Notes: generated by a model not told the origin, from the letters alone. A stretch of DNA of 64,000 nt from Manduca sexta (GCF_014839805.1 NC_051129.1:11102920-11166919); one strand, 5' to 3'; counted from the stretch's first letter, positions 48,470 through 61,080 are shown. Numbers and translations: made by a program.

Positions 48470-50052
48470 TTAATCTGGCGGTATCAAACCCTCCGCAATC
48501 ATCCTCTGCCTCTTAGCTTCCGCTTTAGCCTTATGTTCTGCATCTTTCCTTTCTTGTTCCTCCTTCTCTTCCTGGGCTTTCTTCATAGCCATCGCCGCCA
48601 ACGTCTTCTGGTCCAGCTTAAAGAAGTTTATTGGCTCTTTAATGTACCTCTCGTCTTTATTATTCATATTCTCAACAAACTTCGGATAATTCAATTTACC
48701 ATCTTCTGGATTATACGTCTTATCCTTCATTGCAAGTTTAATCCAATCCATGAACTCAATTTCTGATAATGGCTCGCCCCAGGTCATCAGTTCTTCTCTG
48801 AGTACTTCAAAGTCTACGAAACCTGTTTCTTCATCATCGTGTCCTATAGCAGCAAAGGCTTTAAGTATAGCGGCTTCAAAATCATCTCCCCAGTTCATTT
48901 TGGCTTCAACCATAAACAGCCATTCGAAGAATTCCACTGTGTCGACTAAATCGTCTTCTAGGAACATTACGAATAGTTGCTTTATTTCTTCGCCTTTTGG
49001 GTTAAATCCTAATTTTCTAAGCATTGTAGGAATTGCTTCTATTGGAACCTATAGGACACAAATGATGTTATTTATTATTTAGAGTCAAATCAAAAAATAT
49101 TTTATATAAAGTCGCTCCTAAAAGACTAAAAACGGTTGAGACTTTCATACTCGTAGGGCCGCGTTGTATATCCAGGTCTTCCTAAGCAGCAGTATTATGT
49201 CATAATTGGTTGTTGAATTTCATGAAATTAGTCCAACTAATACAAATTATCACGCACGATTATCGCACAGTGAGTTAGTTGTCACAGAACACAATAGAAT
49301 TCGGCCTAAGCTCTACTGAATGGGCAGGCATTTAGATGGACTAAAACAGAGACGTGGCATTGTCATGCGCTAACACGATTTCCATTTAAACTGTCAGAAT
49401 ATTAGGTTATAAATTGACCAGAATGAATCTTCAATATCAAATGAAATATAATTAATATTCAACCGGGGTGAAGATGAAAATTAATTAACATCTCGTGTTA
49501 TTTTAGTAATTGGAACCTGTGTTCTTATTCCAGTTTATTTATAGTTGGCAAGTCTATATACAGTTTTGTAATGGAAATTTCATTCCCTGTATAATTTGTG
49601 TTGATCATCCATCCATTTTATATTGATATTGTTATAATTTTAATCAATACAATTCAGAATAAATTATTGTCGGGCATGTTTCACAATGTTCAAGTATATG
49701 TCATTCGGCAGTAAACGTATAAAACAGTCAAAACTAAATCATTAAATGAACTCTTTCGTTCATCATTTATTTGAAATCTTGACTTTTACATTGGGTCGCC
49801 CTATATTATATTCTACAATTAGTATATACTCTAACATCAAGAGCCCTTAGTAAGTCTGCAACTGATAATGAAAAAGATTACAACCTTATCAATATTGTCT
49901 TCATCGAAGGCTTTAAAAATTTCCTTAAACTTGGCGATATCTTCATTCGAGAAGCAGGCTGGTGGTGGCGGTGGTTTTCTTGGCTTAGGAGGCGGGCCAG
50001 TTGCTTTGACTGGCGCCGGTGGTTCCTTCTCCTTGCCTTTCTTTGGTGGCAT
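48470..50052 (-). CDS. EF-hand protein, DRC8/EFCAB2-like (248 aa, two exons)
   Basis: Minus-strand join of exon 1 (50052-49885, 56 codons) and exon 2 (49048-48470, 192 codons plus TAA). The acceptor CCTATAG|GTT is good. The donor AAG|GTTGTA is weak, and an in-frame alternative three bases downstream would add one Val. Residues 1-32 are Pro/Lys-rich. EF-hand 1 has its loop at about 50-61 (DEDNIDKVPIEA); degenerate hands lie near 76-103, 117-148 and 165-182. A Glu/Lys-rich helix at about 200-240 is probably coiled coil. The spacing VPIEAIPTMLRKLGFNP and the GEPLSEIEF motif resemble DRC8/EFCAB2, a calmodulin-like subunit of the axonemal dynein regulatory complex. If so, it would act in sperm flagella. 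Most loops lack full Ca-binding ligands. Family membership is inference; the gene itself is well supported. Confidence 0.85.
49049..49884 (-). other. intron of the EF-hand gene
   Basis: 836 bases, phase 0, between GTTGTA and CCTATAG (minus strand). AT-rich; no repeat recognised inside. Confidence 0.75.
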
Positions 50053-50274
50053 GATGATTTACGTACAATTTTGTTAAAAGTTTAAACATTTAGAAATGAT
50101 TGATCAACAAAATCATAAATTCACATAAATTGCTGTGACTGCGTCATTTCACAATAAGGTTTTATTTTAATTGTCCACTAAAAAGTATTTTATAGGTACT
50201 TCTAGATAATTATTCAAAGGAAATCAAAAGTGATTATATTTTAATAAGACGCAATGTTTTATCGCAAAATAAAT

Positions 50275-50309
50275 AGACGAGCAAGTAATACTGCATTACT
50301 TGCTCGTCT
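50275..50309. promoter_or_regulatory. 15-bp perfect palindromic stem upstream of the EF-hand gene
   Basis: AGACGAGCAAGTAAT pairs perfectly with ATTACTTGCTCGTCT around a 5-base centre, about 220 bases upstream of the minus-strand ATG. It could be a protein-binding site, a cruciform or a MITE relic; a regulatory role is only a guess. Confidence 0.4.
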
Positions 50310-51063
50310 TAGTTATAAAATAATGTCTACTTTCTGTTTGGTCTATTCACTACAGTTTAGTTACCAGCCAAATAGAAAATAACACAAAGGCAATATATTT
50401 ACCTAAAAAGACATACCTATTACCTACATGCGAACTTACCGCTCGATATTATAGAAGTTACAAAATACATTACAAAGTCATTAATTGTGACTACCCTATG
50501 TTTATAAAGCTACACAGATAGCAAAACATATCCTATCGTTACTAAAACCGTAACCAACACAAGCCTCCAAAGGATCAATTAAACAGCTACACCGTCGAAT
50601 GGGTAACCCAAAAACATGCACCATCACCCCAATCCATTGGTAATCCTGACAAATGGAACAGAATCCGGCCCCGATGTGTCGCCGCATTGAGCTAAATAGC
50701 AATTTGCGCGTCCTCGCGGACAATTGAATAGTGAGTAGTACGAGGTACAGAATGCTCCTGTAATGAGGGACAAAAATTAAATGTATGCTTCAAACACTTT
50801 ACAGCCTCTGATCTAATCTATGGCAAAATTAAAAAAGACGAATTACTAGAATCGCACTCTGGAACTGGCAGTATATAGGACGACCTCTGCCCAAAGAACA
50901 AGGAGACGATAGGCCCAGGATAACTATTTAATATTTTTAATAATAAATTGAATGATTAGTGGGTACTCAATAAATGCACGCATAATCCTGAAATTACAAT
51001 ATGGCATTGGTCGTAATCATTGTGGTAAACATTAGAGAACTCTATGGCATAATTTGGAATCAC
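50310..51063. other. gene-free stretch upstream of the EF-hand gene
   Basis: Presumed upstream region of the EF-hand gene. The ORF at 50502-50723 (minus) is unsupported. Confidence 0.4.
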
Positions 51064-51301
51064 TACATAGTATAAAACAAAGTCGCTTTCTCTGTCCCTA
51101 TGTCCCTTTGTATGCTTAAATCTTTAAAACTGCGCAACGGATTTTGATGGGTTTTTTTTTTAATAGATAGAGTGATTCAAGAGGAAGGTTTATATGTATA
51201 CCAGAGCGGGTCGCTATGTTTTTATATACAACGTTCACAGTTTTTCTGTAGTGTATTTAGTATCACCATTGCACCCGTGCGAAGCCGGGGCGGGTCGCTA
51301 G
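51064..51301 (+). mobile_element. short non-autonomous Helitron of a second type
   Basis: The 3' end GAAGCCGGGGCGGGTCGCTAG followed by T fits the Helitron CTRR|T rule. The 5' part TATAAAACAAAGTCGCTTTC and TGCGCAACGGATTTTGATGG are familiar from lepidopteran non-autonomous Helitrons (memory). The start is uncertain by several bases. Confidence 0.65.
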
Positions 51302-51508
51302 TAATTGATATAATATAGAAACGTCAAGACATCTAGATGTCAGATACATCATAAAGAAAAAAAATCAATATTGCAACTAAACCTCCGTAGATCACCGAAG
51401 TGTATTCTCCGTTGCATAACCCTGTTCGTACGAAACCAAACCGCGATCTGCGAGCTCACGTCCAAACAAATGACGGGGAAAACGACAGCGTTTTCCGAAC
51501 CAACACCT

Positions 51509-51687
51509 GGGCCCTTATTCTGTATGATAGTGTAAACGCGTAATGCGGCCGTGTCATGTTATCTCCGAGAAATGTGCGTGGAATGGTATTCTGTAAGTCA
51601 AATTTCTATAGTCCTAAACATGACGCGTTGTGTTACGTGCTTGTTACGCATTGTTAAAATAACGTGCGGGATAAAGAATAAGGCCCC
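51509..51687. mobile_element. 179-bp MITE, copy 2
   Basis: Same length and ends as 46548-46726 with only scattered differences; an ORF at 51551-51781 is read-through of it. Confidence 0.8.
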
Positions 51688-52368
51688 TGCCGATGTATGT
51701 CAATGCCGACCTATTTGGCGGGAACGGAATAATTTCTATTTCAGACGCGACAAGAGATCAGTCCGATATGGAGTTACGTGAACAATTTGGTTTGTATTGA
51801 AATGATCTTATAAACCATAGGGTAACTTAAGTCTATGCATTGTATCTTTGCTAGAATAAAAAAGGGAGCGATGATTCTTTACCACCACATCTCTACAACA
51901 GTATGGACTTTCATTAAATTCAAGCACAGTGATCACAATAGTCCCTATCGCCCTCCACGATTGAACGTAAGTTCCCCCTTAATTGAGTGGAAACACCCAA
52001 ATCTTTAACCCACATCCATTACCTCTGCTTTTCAATGAATTTTATTCTTTAAATGTGCAATCACGTATTTCATAACGCCGGGAAATACGAATTTAACACA
52101 AAATATTACGGACAATAATAAGAATTTGATTATTCCCCGGAATGCCACCCGTCATAGCCTTTCCTGATGCAATAACATTTAATTTGACGCCACGAGGCGA
52201 GTTTATTGCCTCGCTCCACTAAATTTTATCCCAAATTTGTCGCTCTCGATGTACTAAATGATTTTTGTCATTGTCTTTTGATACGTAAATTAAAATGTGT
52301 TTCCAGGTTTTGTTTACATTACTAAGTATTCATAATTATGATGTGGCGGTGGTAGCTTATATGAACAC
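51688..52368. other. gene-free stretch
   Basis: No supported feature. Confidence 0.4.
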
Positions 52369-52505
52369 TAGTTTTTGCTCGTTGCTTCCCTCGCGTCAAA
52401 GAGTCTGACGGGATATAAGTCCCGCTAGGTATATATTTTCCCGGGATAGAAAGCTTATGTTCTTCCTAGGGTCTCAAGCTGTCTCCATGCCAAACGAAAT
52501 CATTG
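52369..52505 (-). mobile_element. Helitron 3' fragment, minus strand, degraded
   Basis: ACTAGTTTTTGCTCGTTGC at the left is a diverged, inverted Helitron terminus. It is followed by GGGATAGAAAGCTTATGTTC and TAGGGTCTCAAGCTGTCTCC, which match the unique part of the Helitron at 61451 (ATGTTCTTCCCAGGGTCTCA). Confidence 0.6.
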
Positions 52506-53161
52506 CCAAGGTTACACTATTAGACATTACGAGTAAGTAAGTAGGTACCTAAATCTATCTAAGAACTAATAAGATTGTAACTTTCAGTTATTCAAAAACT
52601 CGGCCTTAATGTTAGTACAAATTATAGGAAAATTCGTTGTAATCAATTAACCCACCCGATATTCTTAAATGACTCGTGAATTTGAAGGCTGACAAGCTCA
52701 ATCCGCAGCGAGTGTGAGTCGGAGCCACTGATTTACCAAAAAAATAGGGAATGCGTTGGTAAATAAATCTGAAATAAAAAATAACTGTATTACTTACTCC
52801 ACTATTTTTCTGACTATAACTTTCCATTGTCCGTTTTAACTTTTATTTTATAAATACCTCCCAGAGAGCCTTCCATAAAGATAAAAGCAATTTTAATGTA
52901 AATCCATATCCCGTAAAACCGCCTTTTATGTCTGGTATGTGTTGCCGCAATAGCTATTTTCGTCTGTTACAGATAATACATACAACGTCGTACTTAATTG
53001 TAATTTATAATATGCAATTAAAGAAGCTTTGGCTCAACGTTAATTTAAAGATAAATAATATAATGCAGTATTATAATGCATTTTGCAAACTCTGTCCGTA
53101 CTGAATCCTTGCTCGGTGGTAATATATACATTAAGGCATTATAATATTTGATGTATGTAGG

Positions 53162-53230
53162 TTTAGTGGCACCGTGTATGGGTCACGAACCAGTAGGTCC
53201 TGGTTTCGAATTCCAGGTCCAATGATACAT
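53162..53230 (+). repeat. SINE-type tRNA-like head (family B copy 6, fragment)
   Basis: TTAGTGGCACCGTGTATGGG (A-box-like) and CCTGGTTTCGAATTCCAGG (B-box-like) lie about 50 bases apart; the body is missing. A decayed tRNA gene is less likely because no acceptor stem closes. Confidence 0.5.
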
Positions 53231-53599
53231 CGTGTACATAAATTAATATAAGTTATTCTAACTTGCAGCTGAACTATCCGAAAGTTGTATTTGCTAAAAC
53301 TGTGATGTGGCTACTTCAGTTGATAAAAACGCTGATAACGGGCCCCGTTATAAGATTTAAGTCATACATAAATATAGTTTTATATATTATTATGTACAAG
53401 ATGGATTAAACTAAGACATAGCAGCAACTAAACGCAACCTAAAGAGATGTTCAAAACCCTAATAAGGAATATTTTACTTCTGCAGTTGGAAAATTTATAT
53501 TATCGTATCGCATCCGTGTACACATACATTTTATAATATTTTGAAATGATACGGAATATGTATTAATATAAAGAAACCTTAGAAAAGTTTAAAAAAAAA

Positions 53600-53788
53600 C
53601 ATCAAAACAAAAAGTCACCCGGGATGACGCTTTTATTAACGAATATTTCTCCATGATTTCTGAACGCGCTAGGAACTGACGCCAATTTTGACAGTTGTCT
53701 AATGAGTCCTCGCTGCGTTTACGTTGTAAAATTTTCATCAACTTGCAAATCATTACGTGTTTAGTTAGAAACTTTAATAACAAACAAA
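53600..53788 (+). promoter_or_regulatory. presumed promoter / 5' UTR of Uba2
   Basis: The 190 bases before the ATG are less AT-rich than the flank. They contain several initiator-like words (TCATTACG at 53750, TTAGTTAG at 53760) but no TATA box. The start context AACAAAATGG is favourable. The transcription start cannot be fixed from sequence alone. Confidence 0.35.
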
Positions 53789-56700
53789 ATGGTTGCGAGA
53801 GTAGCCGGTGTCTTTGACGAGAAACTAACAGAAGCGATTGCCAATTCTAAAATATTGGTTGTAGGTGCCGGCGGTATAGGTTGCGAGATACTCAAAAATC
53901 TTGTGCTGACCGGCTTCCCTTACATAGAAATTGTATGTTACCCTACATTTAACGATGATAACCTCTATTTTGTCACAATTTAATTGCAAACACATCTTTT
54001 TCTTTACAGATTGACCTTGATACCATAGATGTCAGTAATTTAAATCGTCAGTTTCTCTTCCACAAGGAACATGTTGGGAAGTCGAAAGCCCAGGTGGCGA
54101 AGGACAGCGCTCTAAGCTTTAACCCTAACGTGACTATCATTGCGCATCACGACAGTGTTATCAGGTCAGTACATCAATATTGCTAAAAAATAGGCTCGAA
54201 GGTGTGTCATCTGGTGATTAGCCACATACCCCACATGATTAGCCACATTGCCTAAGGAATTGTGAGTCTTGTGCCAGCTATCAAGAAGTGCAAATTTATA
54301 ACAGAATAATCAGAGGCTATGAATTATCATGCCTTATAGTACACAATACTGAAATTGCAACTTCATGCTTGTTTTATACCCTCATAGATTAAAGCCCACA
54401 ATATGTAGCAAAAACCTCTGTATACAACTTGAGCTCTCATAATCAGCGAATCTTAAAGGAATTTCAAAATTTGGGCTTACTGTCAAAAAACAAATACATT
54501 ACACCTGCTTTTATTATTACAGCAATGATTACGGAGTCAGCTATTTCAAACAGTTCAACATTGTTATGAACGCTTTGGACAACCGTGTGGCTCGTAACCA
54601 TGTGAACAGGATGTGTCTCGCTGCCAACGTGCCTTTAGTTGAAACTGGAACAGCTGGTTATGCTGGACAGGTAGGCTGTAGCTTTATAGCAATTAAATTT
54701 AAAGTTTCTACTTATATATCTGAATAATATTAATTACAAATATTACCATTTTTGCTGCTATACCAATATGTATATAAATTTGCATGCTGTGGTCTCCTAT
54801 AATAAAGGCATGTCACATTGCTAATTCCAAAAATGCTATGACATTGTTTTTATTATATGCCGTGTATCCTTCATAGGAGGTCCTTAAATAAATAAATTAG
54901 TCCATTCAATTCTTTAGTCCTTTGCTATGTTGTCCCCCAGCTCTTAGCATTGAGTGTTGTGAAAAAGGTTTCTTTGATCTATACATACTATTTTTCTGTA
55001 AATTAATGATACATGTTTGCATAAATTTGGTCTTATATCCATAACATATTTTGATGCAAATTAATTAAGCACAAAGACAACATTTTATATATAAAACACA
55101 TGTAATTATAACATTTGTGTTTCCCCAAAGGTCGAACTCATCAAAAAAGGTCTAACACAATGCTATGAATGTCAACCAAAAGCACCTCAAAAAAGCTTTC
55201 CAGGGTGCACAATCCGTAACACTCCATCGGAACCGATCCACTGTATTGTCTGGGCTAAGCATCTTTTCAACCAGTTATTTGGTGAGGAAGATCCTGATCA
55301 AGATGTCAGTCCAGATACGGCAGACCCTGAAGCAGCAGGAGATGCAGGTCAATCAGCATTGTCATCAGAAGGAACAAATGCCGGAAATGTAGAGAGGAAA
55401 AGCACTAGAGCATGGGCAGCGGAAACTAATTATGACCCAGAGAAATTGTTCTCGAAATTATTTGGTGATGATATTCGTTATTTATTGTCTATGGAGAATT
55501 TGTGGAAAAAACGCAGGCCGCCCACCCCGTTGGTGTGGGACAACTTACCCGGGAAGGATGACTTGCCTGCACAACACTCAGGTCTGCCTGACCAGCGTGT
55601 GTGGACTGTTCATGAATGTGCACAGGTAATCTAATCAATTTTTGTGAATAATTTTGTAAAATGGAATTAAAATCAACATTCTTACTTTGTTAAAATATTA
55701 ATTACTAAAACATTTGTTAATCTATCTATCTATCTATCTATATATATAAAAATTAATTGCTGTTCGTTAGTCTCGCTAAAACTCGAGAACGGCTGAACGG
55801 ATTTATCTTATCTTGGTCTTGAATTATTCGTGGAGGTCTAGGGAAGGTTTAAAAGGTGAGAAAAATTCGAATAATTGCCGGGAAAATCCTCAAAACAGCA
55901 TTTTTCTATTTCCCATACAAACGTTTTCTAACTACTACGTGAGAGTCAATTTGAGCTTTATTGCTATTGTATAAAGTTCACTGTTGTCTAAGCAATGTAG
56001 GTGTGTTCCTAACATCAAAGCAGTGTGCGTTGGAGCACAGAATATAATAATGTAATGTCGCGTTCTGAAACTCAACAAAAGTGATATCGCGGACCCGACT
56101 AAATTGAACAGTCACAAAATTTAATATATCATTAGTTATTTGGTTGGCTTCACGATATTATTTCTTTTGTTTTACTTTAAAATGCATGTTTTCGTTATGG
56201 ACAATTTTTGAGCTACTTTTGCATATCTATACTTATAATAAATCTGTAGAGAGGTCAATTCTGTACATGAAATATATTTCCAAAATAATTGGGGGTGATT
56301 AGGGATCGATACTGATGCCAAAAATGCAATTAGTAAAATTTTTATTTGTCTGTATAACCGTTATAGAAACAAAAACTACTCGACGGATTTTAACTTAACT
56401 TGGTACAATTATTTTTCATACTCCTGAGCTGGTTATAGTATACTTTTCATCACACTATATTTAATAGGAGCATAGCAGTGATGGAAAATGTTGGGAAAAC
56501 GGGAGAAGTTACTCCATTTTTTAAGCTTCCGTCATTTCGTGTGCAACCTTAATGGTTAAAAGTTCCTTCGATTTCACCAGGATCCCATCATCAGACCCTG
56601 ACCGGACAATCGGACCACCTGCATACCACCATAAATTAAAAAAACATCCCGACAAATTGAGCACCTTCTCCATTTTTGAAACCCGAAATCCACGCGGGCG

Positions 56701-58287
56701 GAAGCTAGTATTGCAATAATTTTTTGGATGCAATTCTTAGACTTTAATTGATGCTACTTCCTAAATTGTATTTGGTGATGAGTTTTATTATTTATTTGTC
56801 ATTCAGGTGTTTGCAGCAAGTTGCAAGTCTCTTCAAGCAGATTTGAAAGGACGTCCAGACGGCGATCATCTTGTTTGGGACAAGGATGAGAAGAGTGCCA
56901 TGGACTTTGTGACAGCATGCGCCAACATCCGTGCGCACATCTTCAATATTCCTCTCAAGTCACGGTTTGAAATAAAATGTAAGTTTTTATCAGTGAACAA
57001 ATAATCATTATCATAATCTGCAGAATGGTACTCAAAACGGAACTTAACAAAAATTATTTTTCACAATAAAATTCATCCAAATTGGTCCATATTCATAATC
57101 AGATCAAAATATTAAAATTGTTTAATTTGACAGTACAAATATTTACTGAGAAATAACAACTAAACTTTCTTATCAAACTCAACATGTGAAGTATCTTTAT
57201 TATATGGTTATGCCTATTATTTGGACTATATTCATAACTAGAAGGTGAATTCATCAGTCTTAAATCATTACAGCAATGGCGGGCAACATTATCCCTGCAA
57301 TCGCGACAGCAAATGCTATTGTGGCCGGCTTGGCGGTGCTCCGTACCCAGTCAATACTGAGAGGGCAAATAGAAACTTGCACCAGTGTATACCTCAGACC
57401 TAAGGTCAACCACCGGGGTCAACTGTTTGTACCTGAGAAAAGTAAGTGAATATTACCTTTACCTCATTGGCCTCACTGGCTTTGTTTTTAGTTCCATCTG
57501 TGTAAAAAAATTATTTGATGTAAAAAGTGTTATAAAAATGATGTATCCGTCAAGCACATTCCCACATCTAGGCAGTTCATTTGATTTCGGGTAAAAATAA
57601 AACAACTTCACAAATTTTCACATCTATAAGTGAAATGTAGTTCAAGAACCTTCCTGATGGTACTGTAAAAGTCTTATTTGCATTCATCATCATATTAGAA
57701 TAAGTTAATCAAATTTTGTTGTGTTACAATGTTACAAATTTATTTCAGCACTTACACCACCCAACCCCAAATGTTATGTTTGTGCACCAAAACCGGAAGT
57801 TGCACTCGCTTGTAACCTCAAACAACTGACACTCAAAGATCTCAATTCAGCTTTCAAAGAAGGTCTAAATATGCAAGCTCCAGATGCCACTGTAGAGGGC
57901 AAAGGACTTGTGGTGTTATCTTCAGAGCCTGGAGAAACTGACCACAACAATGACAAGACTCTAGAACAAATTGGTTTAAACGATGGCTGTGCATTGTTAG
58001 TTGATGATTTCCTACAAAACTATGAAGTAAGAGTTCGACTCCAGCAGGAAGATGAGGAGAAGTCTTGGCGTTTGGTGACAGATACGGATGCGCCAATGCC
58101 GGCACCGAAGGAAGAATCAACGAACGGCTCCAACGGTGCTAATGAGCCGAAGCCAGGCCCGTCTAGAAGCCGCGATGATAGTGACAGTGACATGGAGATC
58201 GTCGAGGAGGATGAAGACGAGCCGGTCGTGAAGCCGCCGAAGCGCAGGCGCACCGAAATGTCCGACGAGGTCGTTGAACTCTGTTAA
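53789..58287 (+). CDS. Uba2: SUMO-activating enzyme subunit 2 (Uba2), complete, seven exons, 606 aa
   Basis: Exons: 53789-53932, 54010-54164, 54523-54670, 55131-55625, 56807-56978, 57274-57441 and 57749-58287. All introns are GT-AG, and the joined frame is open to the TAA at 58285. Uba2 pairs with Aos1 (SAE1) to adenylate SUMO, takes it as a thioester and passes it to the E2 Ubc9, mainly in the nucleus. The nucleotide-binding GAGGIG is at residues 26-31, [16 protein letters not shown] follows, and GTAGYAGQ ends exon 3. The catalytic cysteine is C175 in [13 protein letters not shown]. The zinc-binding pairs are C160/C163 and C436/C439. The C-terminal part holds the ubiquitin-fold region ([19 protein letters not shown]) and an acidic tail with a basic PPKRRR nuclear-signal-like motif. 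Human UBA2 has 640 residues. No defect is seen. Confidence 0.97.
55626..56806 (+). other. Uba2 intron 4, enlarged by transposable elements
   Basis: At 1181 bases this is the longest intron of the gene. It holds a (CTAT)n run (55722-55742) and a repeat of unknown class from about 55740 (GCTGTTCGTTAGTCTCGCTA, CGAGAACGGCTGAACGGATT). A complete small Helitron follows at 56226-56708, about 100 bases before the acceptor ATTCAG. Confidence 0.85.
56226..56708 (+). mobile_element. non-autonomous Helitron in Uba2 intron 4
   Basis: Flank A, start TCTATACTTATAATAAATCT, end CACGCGGGCGGAAGCTAG, flank T: textbook Helitron insertion between A and T without target duplication. 483 bases, non-coding. Its interior shares ATAGGAGCATAGCAGTGATG-like words with the 123-bp unit, so the families are related. 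Confidence 0.8.
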
Positions 58288-58760
58288 CATATTAGGATAT
58301 TAGGAAAAGTACAAATATTACAATTTGCAAGGGGGGAAGTGAGGCACAGCCGCGTGGGTCACGACCCCCATAGAATTTTTTGTAATACCCGGGAGTACTT
58401 TAAAATCTGTCCCCTAAAAATTTATTACTATTCTCATGCAAATTTATATGTAATATTTGATTCTCCACACTTTTCTCAGATTCACCATGTTTAATTAAGA
58501 TTAATATAATAAGAAGTGATGAAATGTAGCAATAAGTAATATGTTACCGCAATGGTGCCAGAGTGCCTGATTGCGTTGATAAAAGATCTTAAAGACAATT
58601 AGATCAGTATATAATATTGAGAAGTTAAATTATTCTACGGATTTTATCGTATTACGTAGTTGCAAGCTGTTGTGGAAATTAGCATACTATCAATATCTAT
58701 CAATAAATATTATATTATTATTTAATATAAGAAGTAATATAATAAATATATTTATTGTAA
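58288..58760 (+). terminator. Uba2 3' UTR with candidate poly(A) signals
   Basis: After the stop, AATAAA occurs at 58702-58707 and again at 58741-58746 in an AT-rich context. Either may be used; no transcript evidence is available. Confidence 0.5.
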
Positions 58761-61080
58761 CAGGTACCTGCTAGTCTTGTTAATCAGTAGGATACAAAAA
58801 AAATTTGGTCTGATATGTGATCTTGCAGTTGCAAATGAACTAGCAGCAACCAAACGCATGTAAAAAAGAAGTTATTAATGCTTGCACAATATTGAATATT
58901 AAAAAAAGTTAATTACACCGAATGATAAAATCCGTAAATTTTTAACAGGCTAAGTAACCTTCCACAACATGTAAATGTAAAATATTCTGTTTGTGGCATG
59001 TAAAAATAACTTGATGCAATGTTAAATGTAACACAGATACCTGTTTCATATTTTTATACCTTTGTAAAGCAGAGACTACATTTGTATTACAACCACTTGA
59101 TTTGAGATTTACTTTTTTAAAACAGGACATGTAACTTAAATGGATTATATGACTCGTTACTTTAAGCTAAAGAGTGATAATATTAAGAACAATTCAACAT
59201 AGGATAAGTATATTATCTTCCTAGTATTTCGTAAATAAATTATAAGGTAACAATATGGTTTGTTTTTTTATTATGGGACTCGGTTATCCAAACCTCAGCT
59301 ATACGGATTATCTGGATTATCAACCGCTTATTTTTTGGGTAAAATCACCTTTCTGGGGTTGACATCTTAAAAATGATAGTGTTTTTAATCTCTAACACCC
59401 TTATCTACCTGCAATTCGTGTATCATTTGTTGCTGTAACCAATGTTTGTATAAAATGCTATATTCTCTGAGTTTATCCGTTATAAGGAGCAATAAGGATT
59501 CGTGAGAGAGAAATATCTTATTAGGCTGATTTGGGTAACAAAAATGCAACAGAAAAGTTTTTGATATTCGACTGATAATCTTTGACAAGTTCGACTTTTC
59601 AGGGTTGCGTAAGACCAGCAAAACCAACTTAACCATTCCACTCCCTCCAAGTAATGGTAGCAAGAACGCGTTTTTTCCCCACCAAAAAACAGGTTTGCGT
59701 AACTACTCTAAGTTGAATATTGTACCGAATGGAAACACTATATCGGTGTAATTACATCAACATTCAGAATCAGGCTATCAGAAATACGATAGCTACAATC
59801 TACACCAATTTAGTGGTTCATCTGTGCCAAAGCGATTCAGGATCCAAGTAATTCGCGTACAAGCCGACAACCGCGGGTTTGTGTTATACGTAATGAGAGT
59901 ACAAAAAAAAGTATTATGAACCTTATAAACACCCGTTCTGTTGACGTTGCAATGGACATTGCTTAACATTGAATTTCTTAACATTTTCGCTTATAACTTT
60001 TTTATTTATAGTTCTACGACAAAAAGTTACTGGACCAAAGTTGTAGAGAATTTAATTTGCAACAAAAAATGTTTATAATTTTTTTTTGTCAGATAAATAG
60101 TTTAAGAGATACATCGTAAAAACCATTTCAACCCCTATTTTCAAGATGGCGGCCGTGGGACAAGGGTGGCCTTACGTAGTATTTGTATTCTCTTTGAGGG
60201 TGGCGGCCCCACAAACTTGGTTTTAGCTTTACACTGAACCCCCCTACACTTCAAAAAAATAAAATTACGTCCTCTAAAAAAGGCAAGGCAAGGCGTAAAA
60301 ATGTTACATTTCAATGGACTATTTCAATAGAAGACAGTTGGCTGGTGACGCTATGCGCCTCGAGATGTCGGGTTCAACGACTTAAGGCAATTACATAAAC
60401 TAAATGAAATGCACGTCAACTAAACAAAAGGCATTTTAAAAACATACATTTAGTTTCAAGTATTCTCATGTCAAACGTAACACAAAAAGTTTTGAACAAA
60501 GCGAACTTTCATCGTTTGCGTTATAATTAAAAATATAAGAACCAGCTAACAATAGACTCCCATAGCTATTATATAAGTACCTATATCTATTATCAGCTTT
60601 ACAATAGGTATAAGTTTTAATATACGCAAACAACATAAGAAAATATGCGTTCCAAAGCCACCAGCCACCACCATTAGGACGATTTCCCTAGTTCCACGTG
60701 CTGATTGTCCCGTTAATTACTTGCGGTCACAATTCCCACGGTCAAAGCAATAAACTGAACACATGCGCGGATCTAGAGGTGCGGAGGGGGTGCGGGCAAC
60801 GGGTAATTGCCACTCTCTTTAATCGACTTATTTTGCTCCCACAAATTGATAATGGCATTAATTGTTGCTAGTAGTATGGCCAACTTGTCTTTTATGTCGT
60901 CTTTTGAAGAACCCCTAAATTATTTTCGTGTGACTGGTAATACCAGTACCAGCTTACTTCAGAACGCAACTCATTAGGCAAGTCTTTCATCATGTCCTTA
61001 TAACTGTTGTCGCTAGCAAACAAAATTTGTTCTCCCCAATAAAAAAAAAAACAATCATATAATTAATAATGTTGTGATCT
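58761..61080. other. gene-free stretch downstream of Uba2
   Basis: No supported gene. 59980-60260 (AAGATGGCGGCCGTGGGACA, GGGTGGCGGCCCCACAAAC) is GC-rich compared with its flanks and reminds me of a widespread lepidopteran repeat, but it is not assigned. Confidence 0.4.

Noticed and set aside
48467..48766. 99-codon plus-strand ORF, hydrophobic
   Set aside because: Antisense shadow of exon 2 of the EF-hand gene.
53162..53230. Possible tRNA gene
   Set aside because: A- and B-box-like words are present, but no acceptor stem or anticodon arm closes; it fits a SINE head better.
57854..58253. Minus-strand ORFs of 60 to 88 codons
   Set aside because: Antisense shadows of Uba2 exon 7.
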